NCBI GenBank assembly: GCA_036495445.1
Contig: DASXMX010000391.1
Location: forward strand, 1 to 6,645
Length of the DNA: 6,645 nucleotides
From: DASXMX01 sp036495445
GTDB taxonomy: Bacteria; Planctomycetota; Phycisphaerae; Tepidisphaerales; Tepidisphaeraceae
Direction of reading: 5' to 3'
The translations under genes and the position numbers were made by a program. A model generated the notes under the pieces. The model had not been told where the DNA came from. It did not search any database and saw only the letters and a program-made list of their open reading frames with translations. This document shows, piece by piece, positions 1-6,347 of this stretch. Position 1 is the first letter of the stretch. Each line of letters opens with the position of its first letter.

Positions 1-323
1 CCACCGCCAACAGCATCCTGGTGGTGACGTTCGCGAAGGACCGGCAGGCGGCCGGGGACGACTCGCTGACCGCCGCCATCGCGGCGGGCTACACTCGCCT
101 GCGGCCGGTGCTGATGACCGCCGGGGCTATGATTCTCGGCATGATCCCGATGGCCCTGGGCGTCGGCGAAGGGGGCGAGCAGAACGCGCCGCTCGCCCGT
201 GCCGTGATCGGCGGCCTGCTGTTCGCCACGCCCGCCACGCTCGTCTTCGTCCCCGCCATGTACCGCGTGATGCGCCGCGGCGCTCGAAATGTTGTGGAGG
301 AACCTGCCCTTGTCACTACATAA
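1..323 (+). CDS. RND efflux permease, C-terminal end (5' partial)
   Basis: This is the last 106 residues of an inner-membrane RND (AcrB/HAE1-like) permease, the proton-driven pump of a tripartite efflux system; the reading frame is open from base 3 and ends with TAA at 321-323. Visible are the end of the TM10 region ('ANSILVVTFAKD'), the conserved cytoplasmic loop and TM11 signature ('RLRPVLMTAGAMILGMIP'), the 'LGVGEGGEQNAPLARAVIGG' stretch, and TM12 ending in 'FVPAMYRVMRR'. These are standard C-terminal RND motifs; the 'GEGGEQNAPL' form fits the HAE1-like branch found in Acidobacteria and Planctomycetes (family knowledge from memory). The usual protein is about 1,000-1,050 residues, so roughly nine tenths lies upstream. 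It sits directly before an adaptor and an outer-membrane factor, giving a permease-adaptor-channel operon. Substrate cannot be told from this end; a heavy-metal (CusA) pump seems less likely than a drug/solute type. Confidence 0.93.
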   Translation, partial: TANSILVVTFAKDRQAAGDDSLTAAIAAGYTRLRPVLMTAGAMILGMIPMALGVGEGGEQNAPLARAVIGGLLFATPATLVFVPAMYRVMRRGARNVVEEPALVTT

Positions 324-1674
324 TAGTAATTCGAATGGGGACGATTACCCTGCGGCGGGCGCGCCCGCCTCCCGGGAGGGCGTGATGCTCGCCGAACCGC
401 CTCAGGAGGAACATTCGCACGTTCCGGTGCACTCGGTCCCCGGGACGGGGCGGCGTGTCGTCGTGGTGGTGGTTCTGCTGGCGGCGCTGCTGGCCGCCGG
501 GTTTTTCTACCGGTATCACCACAACAACGCCGCCGAGATGAGCCTGGCCTTGGACACGCTCGCCACCGCCGACGCCCCGGCTCCAGTGGACGTCGTCAAA
601 GTCACGCACGCGTCCCCCATCCACGAACTGGCCCTCCCCGGCGAGGCGCGGGCTTGGTATCAGAGCACAATCTACGCGCGGGTCAGCGGGTACATCGGAA
701 CGTGGAAGGCCGATATCGGGGACAAGGTGAAGAAGGGCGAGGTGCTGGCCCTGATCGATACGCCGGAACTGGACGACCAGCTCAAGGCGGCCGAGGCCAA
801 GGTCGCCGCCGAGAAGTCCGAGGTCACCGTGGCCGAGGCCAACGAGGCCTTCGCCGAGAGCACCTACAAGCGGTGGAAGGAATCGGGCAAGGGCGTGGTC
901 TCCGAGCAGGAGCGGGAGCAGAAAAAGGCCGAATACCTCTCGGCCGTCGCCCACCTGAAGGCGGCCAACTCGCAGGTCGACCTCGATCAGGCGGATGTGA
1001 ACCGGCTGACGGACCTGACCAACTTCAAGAAGGTTGAGGCGCCATATGACGGCGTGATCACGTCGCGGCGCGTGGACATCGGCGACTTGGTGACCGCCGG
1101 CAGCACGTCCGGGAACACGCCGCTGTACGACATCGCCTATTCCGACAAGATCCGCGTCTACGTTGACGTGCCCCAGGCGGCGAGCGCTGACGTGATGGAC
1201 GGTACCGTCGCAACCGCGGCCGTCCAGGAATACCCGGGCCGCGTCTTCACCGGAAAGGTGACGCGCAACAGTCAGGCCATCAATGAGGCCGCCAAGACGC
1301 TGCGGGTCGAGGTCGACTTCGACAACGGGGACCTGGCGCTCAAGCCCGGCATGTACCTCGAGGCGACGTTCAAGACAACCGAGGCGGCGCCGCCGCTGCA
1401 GATTCCCGCCAGTGCCTTGAACTTCCGCACCAACGGGCCGACCGTTGCCGTGGTGGGAACGGACGGGCGGGTGCAATTCCGCAGCGTCACGATCGCCCAG
1501 GACTTGGGCAACGTCGTCGAGATCGAAAGCGGCCTCCAGGACGGCGACCTCGTTGCATTGAACATCAGCAACCAGGTCGCCGACGGCGACAAGGTGCAGC
1601 CGGTCGAACCGGACGACGCGTCCAAGGCCTCTCCGCCCAGCAAGGGCGCAGCCGTTGCCGAACGGGCCGGCTGA
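310..1674 (+). CDS. RND efflux periplasmic adaptor subunit (membrane fusion protein, HlyD/AcrA family)
   Basis: This adaptor links the inner-membrane RND pump to the outer-membrane channel. With the TTG start it has 454 residues: a charged N-terminal tail, one membrane anchor (about 50-67, Val/Leu/Ala-rich, after RR), the first lipoyl half ('ARVSGYIGTWKADIGDKV', 123-140, through 'LALIDTPEL'), an Ala/Glu/Lys-rich coiled-coil hairpin (about 155-235), the second lipoyl half ('VEAPYDGVITSRRVDIGD', from 242), then beta-barrel and membrane-proximal domains ('LRVEVDFDNG', 'LKPGMYLEATF', 'IPASAL'), and a Pro/Ala/Lys-rich tail. Start choice: TTG 310 has GGAGG at 296-300 with 9 bases spacing, and its first codons are A/T-rich at the third base as at many gene starts; it would overlap the permease stop by 14 bases. 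ATG 385, preceded by GGGAGGG at 374-380, is a real alternative (429 residues); ATG 289 has no ribosome site. The missing lipobox and the single anchor indicate an anchored, not lipidated, adaptor. Confidence 0.93.
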   Translation: MSLHNSNSNGDDYPAAGAPASREGVMLAEPPQEEHSHVPVHSVPGTGRRVVVVVVLLAALLAAGFFYRYHHNNAAEMSLALDTLATADAPAPVDVVKVTHASPIHELALPGEARAWYQSTIYARVSGYIGTWKADIGDKVKKGEVLALIDTPELDDQLKAAEAKVAAEKSEVTVAEANEAFAESTYKRWKESGKGVVSEQEREQKKAEYLSAVAHLKAANSQVDLDQADVNRLTDLTNFKKVEAPYDGVITSRRVDIGDLVTAGSTSGNTPLYDIAYSDKIRVYVDVPQAASADVMDGTVATAAVQEYPGRVFTGKVTRNSQAINEAAKTLRVEVDFDNGDLALKPGMYLEATFKTTEAAPPLQIPASALNFRTNGPTVAVVGTDGRVQFRSVTIAQDLGNVVEIESGLQDGDLVALNISNQVADGDKVQPVEPDDASKASPPSKGAAVAERAG

Positions 1675-1703
1675 TCCGAAATCGGAAAGCGACCATCCGA
1701 TCC

Positions 1704-1728
1704 CCGCGCGCCCGAGACCGGCGCGCGG
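1704..1728 (+). other. Perfect 9-bp GC hairpin between adaptor and channel genes
   Basis: CCGCGCGCC (1704-1712) and GGCGCGCGG (1720-1728) are exact reverse complements around a 7-base loop. The stem is all G/C but is followed by AGTCCACTG, not a run of T, so it is not a normal rho-independent terminator. It lies in the 90-base gap between the adaptor stop and the outer-membrane factor start, 25 bases before that gene's GGAGG. It could stabilise the upstream message or act as a partial attenuator that sets adaptor-to-channel ratio; this role is inference. Confidence 0.5.
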
Positions 1729-1764
1729 AGTCCACTGCCAGACACTCTCCCTGGAGGCGGCCCG

Positions 1765-3306
1765 ATGCGGGCGAAAGAACTATTGTTTGCCGCGGCGACC
1801 GCCGCGGCGCTGGGCGGCTGTGCCGTCGGACCGAACTACAAGACTCCCCCGACGCCCGTTCCCGATGCCTTTGACGTCGGCCCGGCTTCCCCGGCCACCA
1901 CGCAGCCCACCACCGCAGCGAGCCGGCCGGTGGACATTACCCGCTGGTGGGCATCGCTTGGCGACCCGGAACTCGACTCGCTTGTCGATCGGGCCGTCCG
2001 GGCGAACCTGGATCTGAAGATCGCGCTGGCGCGCCTGCAGCAGTCGCGGGCGCAGGAGTACGTGGTGACCGGAGGCACGCTGCCGCTGGTCGATTTTGCT
2101 GCCGGCGCGGGTCGCGGCACCGGGTCGGATTCCACCCGAAGCCGCATCCCGGGGCCGCTGCACAGTGCCGCGAACACGAGCGGTTACAAGGAGATCACCG
2201 AGGTTGCCGGCTTCGACGCGACCTGGGAAATCGACTTCTTCGGCCGGTTCACCCGCGAGACCGAAGCCGCCCGCGCCGATACGCAGGCGGCCTACGAGGC
2301 GCGCAACGCCGCACTGATTACCCTCGTGTCCGATGTCGCCCGCGCGTACGTCGAGGAGCGGGCGATAGCGCAGCGGCTGGCCGTCGCCCAGCACAACCTC
2401 GCCATTCAGCAACAAAGTGTTGATCTGGTGACCGCACGGTTCAACCAGGGCATCACGAACGAGCTCGACGTGACGCTGGCGAAGCGCGAACTGGCGACGG
2501 TGCAGTCCACGATCGCGCCGCTGCAGGCCGGCATCGCCCAGTCGCAGCGCCGGATCGCGGTGCTGTTGGGGGAATTGCCGCAGGACCTTTATGCCGAACT
2601 GCAGCGCGAGACGCCGCTGCCGTCGCCCCCGGAGAAGTTTCAGCCGGGGCTTCCCATCGAACTGCTGCGCCGCCGGCCCGACATCCGGCAGGCCGAGCGC
2701 GAGCTGGCCGCATCGACCGCCCGGATCGGCGTCGCCACCGCCGACCTGTTTCCTCGCGTGGCGCTCGTCGCGTCGGGCGGTTTCCAGGGCCAGGGGCTCG
2801 GCCGCACGCCGGTCATGTATAAGGGGATTTGGTCCTTCGGCCCCTCGCTCTATTGGCCGTTCCTGGATTTCGGCACCTTTGACGCGATCCTCGAACGACA
2901 GGACTTTCGGACCCAGGAACTGCTCTATCACTACCAGCGGGCGGTCCTGACGGCGGTCGAAGAAGTGGACGACGCGATCAGCAACTACCAGGCGCAGCGC
3001 GACCGCCTCGATCGGCTCAACGACGCCGTCGCCGCCAGCGCGCAGGCCGTCGACCTGGCGACGAAGCGCTACGAGCGCGGGCTGACCGACTTCCTCAACG
3101 TGCTCGACGCCCAGCGGCAGTTGTTCGAACTTCAGGATCAGCAGGCGGTCGCAGAGGAATCGGTCGTGGTCCAGTACATCGCGCTTTACAAGGCGCTGGG
3201 CGGCGGGTGGGAGCGCTACCAGCAGGTCCCCGAAATCCGACACCCGCAGCCCGCGCTGATCGCCGCGGGGCGGGAAACCGTCAAACCGACGCCGGCGCCG
3301 CAGTGA
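1765..3306 (+). CDS. Outer-membrane factor lipoprotein, NodT/OprM (TolC-like) family
   Basis: This 513-residue protein is the outer-membrane exit duct of the tripartite pump. It begins with a lipoprotein signal peptide; the lipobox is LGGC with Cys19 as the lipidated residue, followed by 'AVGPNYKTP', the classic NodT-family start. A Thr/Pro/Ala linker containing 'ATTQPTTAASRPV' leads to 'RWWASLGDPELDSLVDRAV' (from residue 60), the usual opening of the first OEP repeat. The second repeat carries 'LLRRRPDIRQAERELAAS' (about 300-317) and 'YERGLTDFLNVLDAQRQL' (from 436), both signature stretches. Length fits the family (about 460-520). ATG 1765 is chosen because GGAGG lies at 1753-1757, seven bases upstream, and the signal peptide starts there. 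It trails the adaptor by 90 bases on the same strand, so it is taken as the last gene of the operon. No convincing terminator follows its stop. Trimers of such proteins form the channel; the partner pair here is presumably the two genes upstream. Confidence 0.95.
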   Translation: MRAKELLFAAATAAALGGCAVGPNYKTPPTPVPDAFDVGPASPATTQPTTAASRPVDITRWWASLGDPELDSLVDRAVRANLDLKIALARLQQSRAQEYVVTGGTLPLVDFAAGAGRGTGSDSTRSRIPGPLHSAANTSGYKEITEVAGFDATWEIDFFGRFTRETEAARADTQAAYEARNAALITLVSDVARAYVEERAIAQRLAVAQHNLAIQQQSVDLVTARFNQGITNELDVTLAKRELATVQSTIAPLQAGIAQSQRRIAVLLGELPQDLYAELQRETPLPSPPEKFQPGLPIELLRRRPDIRQAERELAASTARIGVATADLFPRVALVASGGFQGQGLGRTPVMYKGIWSFGPSLYWPFLDFGTFDAILERQDFRTQELLYHYQRAVLTAVEEVDDAISNYQAQRDRLDRLNDAVAASAQAVDLATKRYERGLTDFLNVLDAQRQLFELQDQQAVAEESVVVQYIALYKALGGGWERYQQVPEIRHPQPALIAAGRETVKPTPAPQ

Positions 3307-3458
3307 CATCGCGTTATCGGACGCTTGTTTCCTCCGTTCGCGTTCGCGACAGGTCGGCCATGCCGATAAATCAAGCATTTTCCTCATAATCGTCGATGGG
3401 TGGCGTGACGACCCGCGATTTTCGGCGGAATTTCGCGCATGACGGAAGGGGATCCGCT

Positions 3459-3478
3459 TGCGTTAACGCATCCTTAAC
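3459..3478 (+). promoter_or_regulatory. 12-bp palindrome with TTAAC repeat at 11-base spacing upstream of porin (Pho-box-like, tentative)
   Basis: The 267-base gap 3307-3573 holds no gene I can support. Its clearest element is TGCGTTAACGCA (3459-3470), a perfect 12-bp palindrome. TTAAC occurs at 3463-3467 and again at 3474-3478, an 11-base period on one face of the helix. PhoB/PhoP-type regulators bind direct repeats with an 11-base period (TTAACA-like in Bacillus, CTTAACCT-like in cyanobacteria), and the downstream gene resembles phosphate-selective porins, so a Pho box is possible. Only two short copies are seen and no good -10 follows, so this is weak. The palindrome alone could be the site of an unrelated dimeric regulator. 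Confidence 0.25.
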
Positions 3479-3573
3479 ACGTCGCTCATTGACGACAAAT
3501 GCGGCGCTTCACAATCCGACCCACGTATCAGGTCGCCGTAAGAGTTTTTCCTAGTCAGAGGGAAGGAGCACTT

Positions 3574-5055
3574 GTGAACCACTGTCGCACGCCGCTGAAG
3601 GCGGCGGCCATGGCATTGGCCGTCTTGGCCGGGACCACCTCGCTGGCTTGGGCCGATGGCACGGCCCCCGCAACCCAGCCGGACGTCTCGTCCGAAATTC
3701 AGGCCTTGCGGGCCCGGATCGACCAACTCGAGGCCCAGCAAAAGCAGCAGCAGGCCGATCACGAAAAGGAACAGCAGCAGGCGGCGCTCGCCCAGACTGA
3801 GCGCGACGCCCAGCAGCACAGCCAGATGCTGGACGTCCACGGCCTGTCGGCCGGGTATGACTCGACCAGCAGGCGGTTTTTCATTGGTACTGACGACGGC
3901 AGCTTCATGCTCCGTCCGTGGTACCATCTGCAATTCCGGGCCGTTGCCAACAATCGCCAGGACTTCAACTTCAACGGCAAGGGCAAGGACGAGACCGATA
4001 CAGGGTTCGAAGTCCGCCGGATGAAAATCGGGTTGGACGGGAACATGTTCGGCCCCGACTTCACGTACTTCTTCAACTGGGCCACATCCCGGGCGAACGG
4101 GTCTGCCACCGTCACCAGTTCCACCGGTGCGACGGTCGGCACCGTTAGCAACAGCCTGGGCGGCGTGCCGATTCTCGAAGAAGCGTGGGTCAAGTACCGC
4201 TTCCACGACACGCCCTTCTACATCAAGGCAGGCCAGATCAAAGACCCGGTGCTCCACGATCAGATCGTCAGCTCACGGTACCAGGACAGCACCGAGCGCT
4301 CGCTGATCGCCGACGTCTTCGTGAACGGTGACGCGTTCACGCAAGGCGTCACATTCATCGTTGATCCGCAGAAATGGTTCCGCACCGAGGCGGGGGTGAA
4401 CCAGGGGATGCGGTCGGCCAACACCAACTTCTTCGATACGCCGACGAACGCGCAGGACTGGGGCGTCGCCGGCCGCGTGGAGTTGAAGGCCTTCGGCCGC
4501 TGGCAGGATTATGGTCAGGTCGGATCGGTCGACACGAAGGAACCGTTGCTTGTCTTTGGCCTCGGCGCGGATTACTCGCAGCGTGGGCACTCAGGCCAGA
4601 CGGTTACCGCGGTCGACGCAATGTACGCGGATCAGCACGGATTGCTGCTCTACGGTGCGTTCGTGAGCCGGTACACCACGCACAACTTTGGCATTTGGGC
4701 TCAGACGGCAACCGGAGGCAGCATTGCGGCGACCAATCCGGCCGTCACCGGAAAGTCGACGTACGAGTACGCCCCGATGATCGAGGCGGGCTACACGTTC
4801 AACAGTTTTGTCGAACCGTTTGGTCGCTTCGAGTACATGCACCTGCAGGGCACCAAGCCCGGCAGCAACAACTGGGTTCAAGCAATTACCGGCGGCGTCA
4901 ACTTTTTCTTCCATGGACACCGCCTGAAACTCACGCCCGAAGTCATCTACCTGCCCAAGGGATTCCCGATCGATGACGGGGCCAGCGACGTCTACACCAG
5001 CGCGCCGGGCAGGTCCGAAATCGTCGGCGAGATCCAGCTTCAGTTGCTGATCTAA
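3574..5055 (+). CDS. Porin, OprO/OprP-like (phosphate-selective porin family), outer membrane beta-barrel
   Basis: A 493-residue exported beta-barrel. From GTG 3574 there is a typical signal peptide (basic start, hydrophobic core 10-22, cleavage predicted after 'LAWA' at Ala27), then a Thr/Pro/Gln linker ('APATQPDVSS'), and a Glu/Gln-rich coiled coil (about 41-85, 'EIQALRARIDQLEAQQ' onward) that probably trimerises or spans toward the peptidoglycan. The barrel starts near 'LRPWYHLQFRA' and includes 'FEVRRMKIGLDGNMFGPD' (145-162), the diagnostic strand of the Porin_O_P family, with many alternating aromatic strands afterward. GTG 3574 is preferred over the in-frame ATG 3499 because GGAAGGAG lies at 3561-3568 and the signal peptide begins there. 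The family name implies phosphate or anion uptake, but many members have unknown solutes. The last residues are 'QLQLLI', without the usual C-terminal aromatic. It is monocistronic by its own gap upstream and terminator downstream. Confidence 0.87.
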   Translation: MNHCRTPLKAAAMALAVLAGTTSLAWADGTAPATQPDVSSEIQALRARIDQLEAQQKQQQADHEKEQQQAALAQTERDAQQHSQMLDVHGLSAGYDSTSRRFFIGTDDGSFMLRPWYHLQFRAVANNRQDFNFNGKGKDETDTGFEVRRMKIGLDGNMFGPDFTYFFNWATSRANGSATVTSSTGATVGTVSNSLGGVPILEEAWVKYRFHDTPFYIKAGQIKDPVLHDQIVSSRYQDSTERSLIADVFVNGDAFTQGVTFIVDPQKWFRTEAGVNQGMRSANTNFFDTPTNAQDWGVAGRVELKAFGRWQDYGQVGSVDTKEPLLVFGLGADYSQRGHSGQTVTAVDAMYADQHGLLLYGAFVSRYTTHNFGIWAQTATGGSIAATNPAVTGKSTYEYAPMIEAGYTFNSFVEPFGRFEYMHLQGTKPGSNNWVQAITGGVNFFFHGHRLKLTPEVIYLPKGFPIDDGASDVYTSAPGRSEIVGEIQLQLLI

Positions 5056-5087
5056 GCCACCCATCCTGTAATGGGCCAAATCGTTAT

Positions 5088-5123
5088 CGACGGAGGGCGG
5101 CAAACGCCGCCCTCCGTCGTTTT
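5088..5123 (+). terminator. Rho-independent terminator after the porin
   Basis: CGACGGAGGGCGGC (5088-5101) and GCCGCCCTCCGTCG (5106-5119) form a perfect 14-bp stem around the loop AAAC, followed by TTTT (5120-5123). It lies 33 bases beyond the porin stop and ends that transcript; it separates the porin from the lipoprotein gene. Confidence 0.9.
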
Positions 5124-5301
5124 CATGCGCCAAATGGTAACCCTAACGATTCGCGCCTGAACCGCCCTCAACAGTGCCTCTGATTCGGGAACGCAAAAAG
5201 GCTCCACTCCTGCCAATGGAAATGTTTAGAATACGTTAAGTGTGTATTTCTTCCCCATTAATTGAATGGTCCCGATCACTCGTGCGATGGTGGGGACGCG
5301 A

Positions 5302-5324
5302 GCGAGGTCGATGTTCGGCCTCGC
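5302..5324 (+). other. Hairpin in the spacer before the small lipoprotein gene
   Basis: GCGAGGTCG (5302-5310) pairs with CGGCCTCGC (5316-5324) as a 9-bp stem with one G-U pair and loop ATGTT. It ends 26 bases before the GGAGG of the next gene and so would lie in its 5' leader. No T-run follows. The spacer 5124-5359 also has an A/T-rich island at about 5215-5268, a plausible promoter area, but I could not find a -35/-10 pair with good spacing, and I see no gene in it. Confidence 0.4.
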
Positions 5325-5359
5325 AGATCTGTTGGGCTCAAATAATCTGTGGAGGCCCT

Positions 5360-5578
5360 ATGAAGTCCCTTTCAACTCTCCTGGTGGCGGCGGGATTCGC
5401 GGTTGCAACGATGGCTTTGGCTGGCTGCGCATCCACCCCAAACACCAGTCCAAGCGGTCCAAATAGCTCAATGTCTGGCGGAAACGGTGCGTTTGGTGAG
5501 AGCCCGGCCTATCCGGGGGCTTACACGCACGACCACCAATCGAAGCCGGCCACGACTCAGCCGGCAAGTTACGACTGA
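5360..5578 (+). CDS. Small lipoprotein of unknown function (72 residues)
   Basis: ATG 5360 follows GGAGG (5351-5355) by four bases. The product has a clean lipoprotein signal: 'MKSLSTLLVAAG', a hydrophobic core and the lipobox LAGC with Cys23. The residue after the Cys is Ala, which by the general +2 rule would send it to the outer membrane. The mature part is about 50 residues, rich in Ser, Gly, Asn and Pro, with 'HDHQSKPATTQPASYD' at the end and no recognisable fold, so it is probably disordered. The 'ATTQP' segment matches linkers in the porin and the channel protein, a lineage habit rather than a function. It sits between the porin terminator and padR, 172 bases before padR, so it is probably its own unit. 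A longer in-frame start at 5240 lacks a ribosome site and would bury the signal peptide. I do not recognise a family. Confidence 0.8.
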   Translation: MKSLSTLLVAAGFAVATMALAGCASTPNTSPSGPNSSMSGGNGAFGESPAYPGAYTHDHQSKPATTQPASYD

Positions 5579-5717
5579 TTCCCCGACGTCGCGAACGCGG
5601 TGGGGATATTCGGATCGTCAACAGTTCAGGCGGGGTTAACGACGCGACGCCCGGGCCGTTTGCCCGTTCTCTGGGTCGGGCTTCTGCCGGTATAGGGGCG
5701 CGCTGCACGCTGTCCCC

Positions 5718-5749
5718 ACGCCGGCAATTCGGATATAGAAAGCCGGCGT
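5718..5749 (+). promoter_or_regulatory. 8-bp inverted repeat abutting the padR start codon (candidate autoregulatory operator or leader hairpin)
   Basis: ACGCCGGC (5718-5725) and GCCGGCGT (5742-5749) are exact inverted copies separated by 16 A/T-richer bases that contain TATAGA (5734-5739). The right arm ends one base before ATG 5751. PadR proteins are dimers that often repress their own gene through inverted repeats, so an operator over the promoter is plausible. If TATAGA were the -10, the message would be almost leaderless, which would fit the absence of a Shine-Dalgarno here. As RNA the same arms would form a stem next to the start codon. The sequence is not the ATGT/ACAT type known for some PadR sites. 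Confidence 0.4.
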
Positions 5750-5750
5750 C

Positions 5751-6128
5751 ATGGCCGACCAGGACCTCTACTCCGGGCTCATACGCCTGCACGTCCTCTA
5801 CCACGCCTCGGCGGAGGTGATCTTCGGCTTGGGCATGATCCAGGAACTGCGGCGCCACGGCTACCGCGTCGGCCCCGGCACTCTCTACCCGATCCTGCAC
5901 CGCCTCGAGCAAAAGGGCTATCTCCGCTCCGCGCGGCAATCCGTTGCCGGCAAGGTCCGCCGCGTCTACGCGATCACCGCCCGCGGCCGGGCCGAACTGC
6001 GCCAGGCGATGGAGAAGGTGCGGGAGTTGTACGAGGAAATGGTCGAAGGCCACGGCAAGCCGTCGCCCGCCCATCCTGGGCGGGACGCTGCGCCGGCCGC
6101 CTCCGCGGGCGCGCCCCGGCGACGTTAG
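5751..6128 (+). CDS. PadR-family transcriptional regulator
   Basis: A 125-residue winged-helix DNA-binding protein. Residues about 6-60 form the helix-turn-helix: 'LYSGLIRLHVLYHASAEVI' is helix 1 with its turn, 'GLGMIQELRRHGYRVGPG' helix 2, and 'GTLYPILHRLEQKGYL' (43-58) the PadR recognition-helix signature. The wing follows with 'RRVYAITARGRAEL' (70-83), also diagnostic. A single dimerisation helix ('LRQAMEKVRELYEEMVEG', 83-100) makes this the short PadR-s2 type; the tail after 101 is Ala/Pro/Arg-rich and likely disordered. PadR proteins are ligand-responsive repressors that commonly control neighbouring drug or phenolic-acid efflux genes, and here the next gene, 280 bases downstream, is an RND permease. 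There is no clear Shine-Dalgarno before ATG 5751; ATG is the first in-frame start that gives the normal family N-terminus. The effector is unknown. Confidence 0.92.
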   Translation: MADQDLYSGLIRLHVLYHASAEVIFGLGMIQELRRHGYRVGPGTLYPILHRLEQKGYLRSARQSVAGKVRRVYAITARGRAELRQAMEKVRELYEEMVEGHGKPSPAHPGRDAAPAASAGAPRRR

Positions 6129-6141
6129 ACGGAATCATTGC

Positions 6142-6181
6142 TCCCTCTGCCGGTACGCCGGGAGAGGGATGGGGTGAGGGT
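6142..6181 (+). repeat. REP-like palindromic repeat element
   Basis: TCCCTCTGCCGG (6142-6153) pairs with CCGGGAGAGGGA (6158-6169) in a 12-bp stem with one mismatch, loop TACG, followed by TGGGGTGAGGG to 6180. This 'gggagaggg-tggggtgaggg' pattern is a widespread dispersed intergenic repeat in GC-rich bacteria; its minus-strand translation gives the familiar 'NPHPIPLP' artefact peptide, as seen here. It lies just after padR and could cap the padR message. Confidence 0.7.
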
Positions 6182-6238
6182 TCACTGCGCGATGACGCTC
6201 TCCCGAGATCGGATGCGCGCGGTAAACCCCCACCGTGC

Positions 6239-6262
6239 CATCCCCCGGAGTACCGGGAGAGG
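6239..6262 (+). repeat. Second, degenerate copy of the REP-like stem
   Basis: CATCCCCCGG (6239-6248), loop AGTA, and CCGGGAGAGG (6253-6262) pair at 8 of 10 positions and share CCGGGAGAGG with the element at 6142-6181. A third, inverted piece, CTCTCCCG, lies at 6198-6205. The group covers about 120 bases of the padR-permease spacer. Confidence 0.5.
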
Positions 6263-6318
6263 TGAAATGCGGTGACTCCGCGGAGCCATACGCATCCGGG
6301 TGCATCGGATTGCATTTC

Positions 6319-6347
6319 TTGAGACAATGTGCCAGCCAGGCTATGGT
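6319..6347 (+). promoter_or_regulatory. Candidate sigma-70 promoter for the second RND permease
   Basis: TTGAGA (6319-6324; 5 of 6 to TTGACA) is followed after exactly 17 bases by TATGGT (6342-6347; 4 of 6 to TATAAT). Transcription would begin near 6354, giving a leader of about 55 bases to ATG 6409. This is the best -35/-10 pair I found in the window, though planctomycete promoters are not well defined. Confidence 0.45.

Noticed and set aside
316..1476. 386-codon minus-strand frame opposite the adaptor
   Set aside because: Composition typical of an antisense shadow; the + strand adaptor motifs are unambiguous.
1780..3387. 535-codon open frame on the minus strand across the outer-membrane factor gene
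   Set aside because: It is Arg/Gly-rich, matches no family, and mirrors a strongly supported + strand gene; GC-rich codon bias opens such antisense frames.
3385..3390. CATAAT as a -10 element for the porin
   Set aside because: Nothing resembling TTGACA lies 16-18 bases upstream and there is no extended -10 TG.
3414..3437. CGCGATTTTC / GAATTTCGCG stem in the spacer before the porin as a terminator of the pump operon
   Set aside because: Two central mismatches, a short stem and no T-run after it; could not support any role.
3499..3573. Upstream in-frame ATG 3499 as the porin start
   Set aside because: No ribosome site, and it would put 25 residues before the signal peptide; GTG 3574 has GGAAGGAG and a proper signal start.
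5580..5606. TCCCC...GGGGA hairpin just after the small lipoprotein gene as a terminator
   Set aside because: Stem is interrupted by an uneven internal loop and is followed by TATTCGG, not a T-run.
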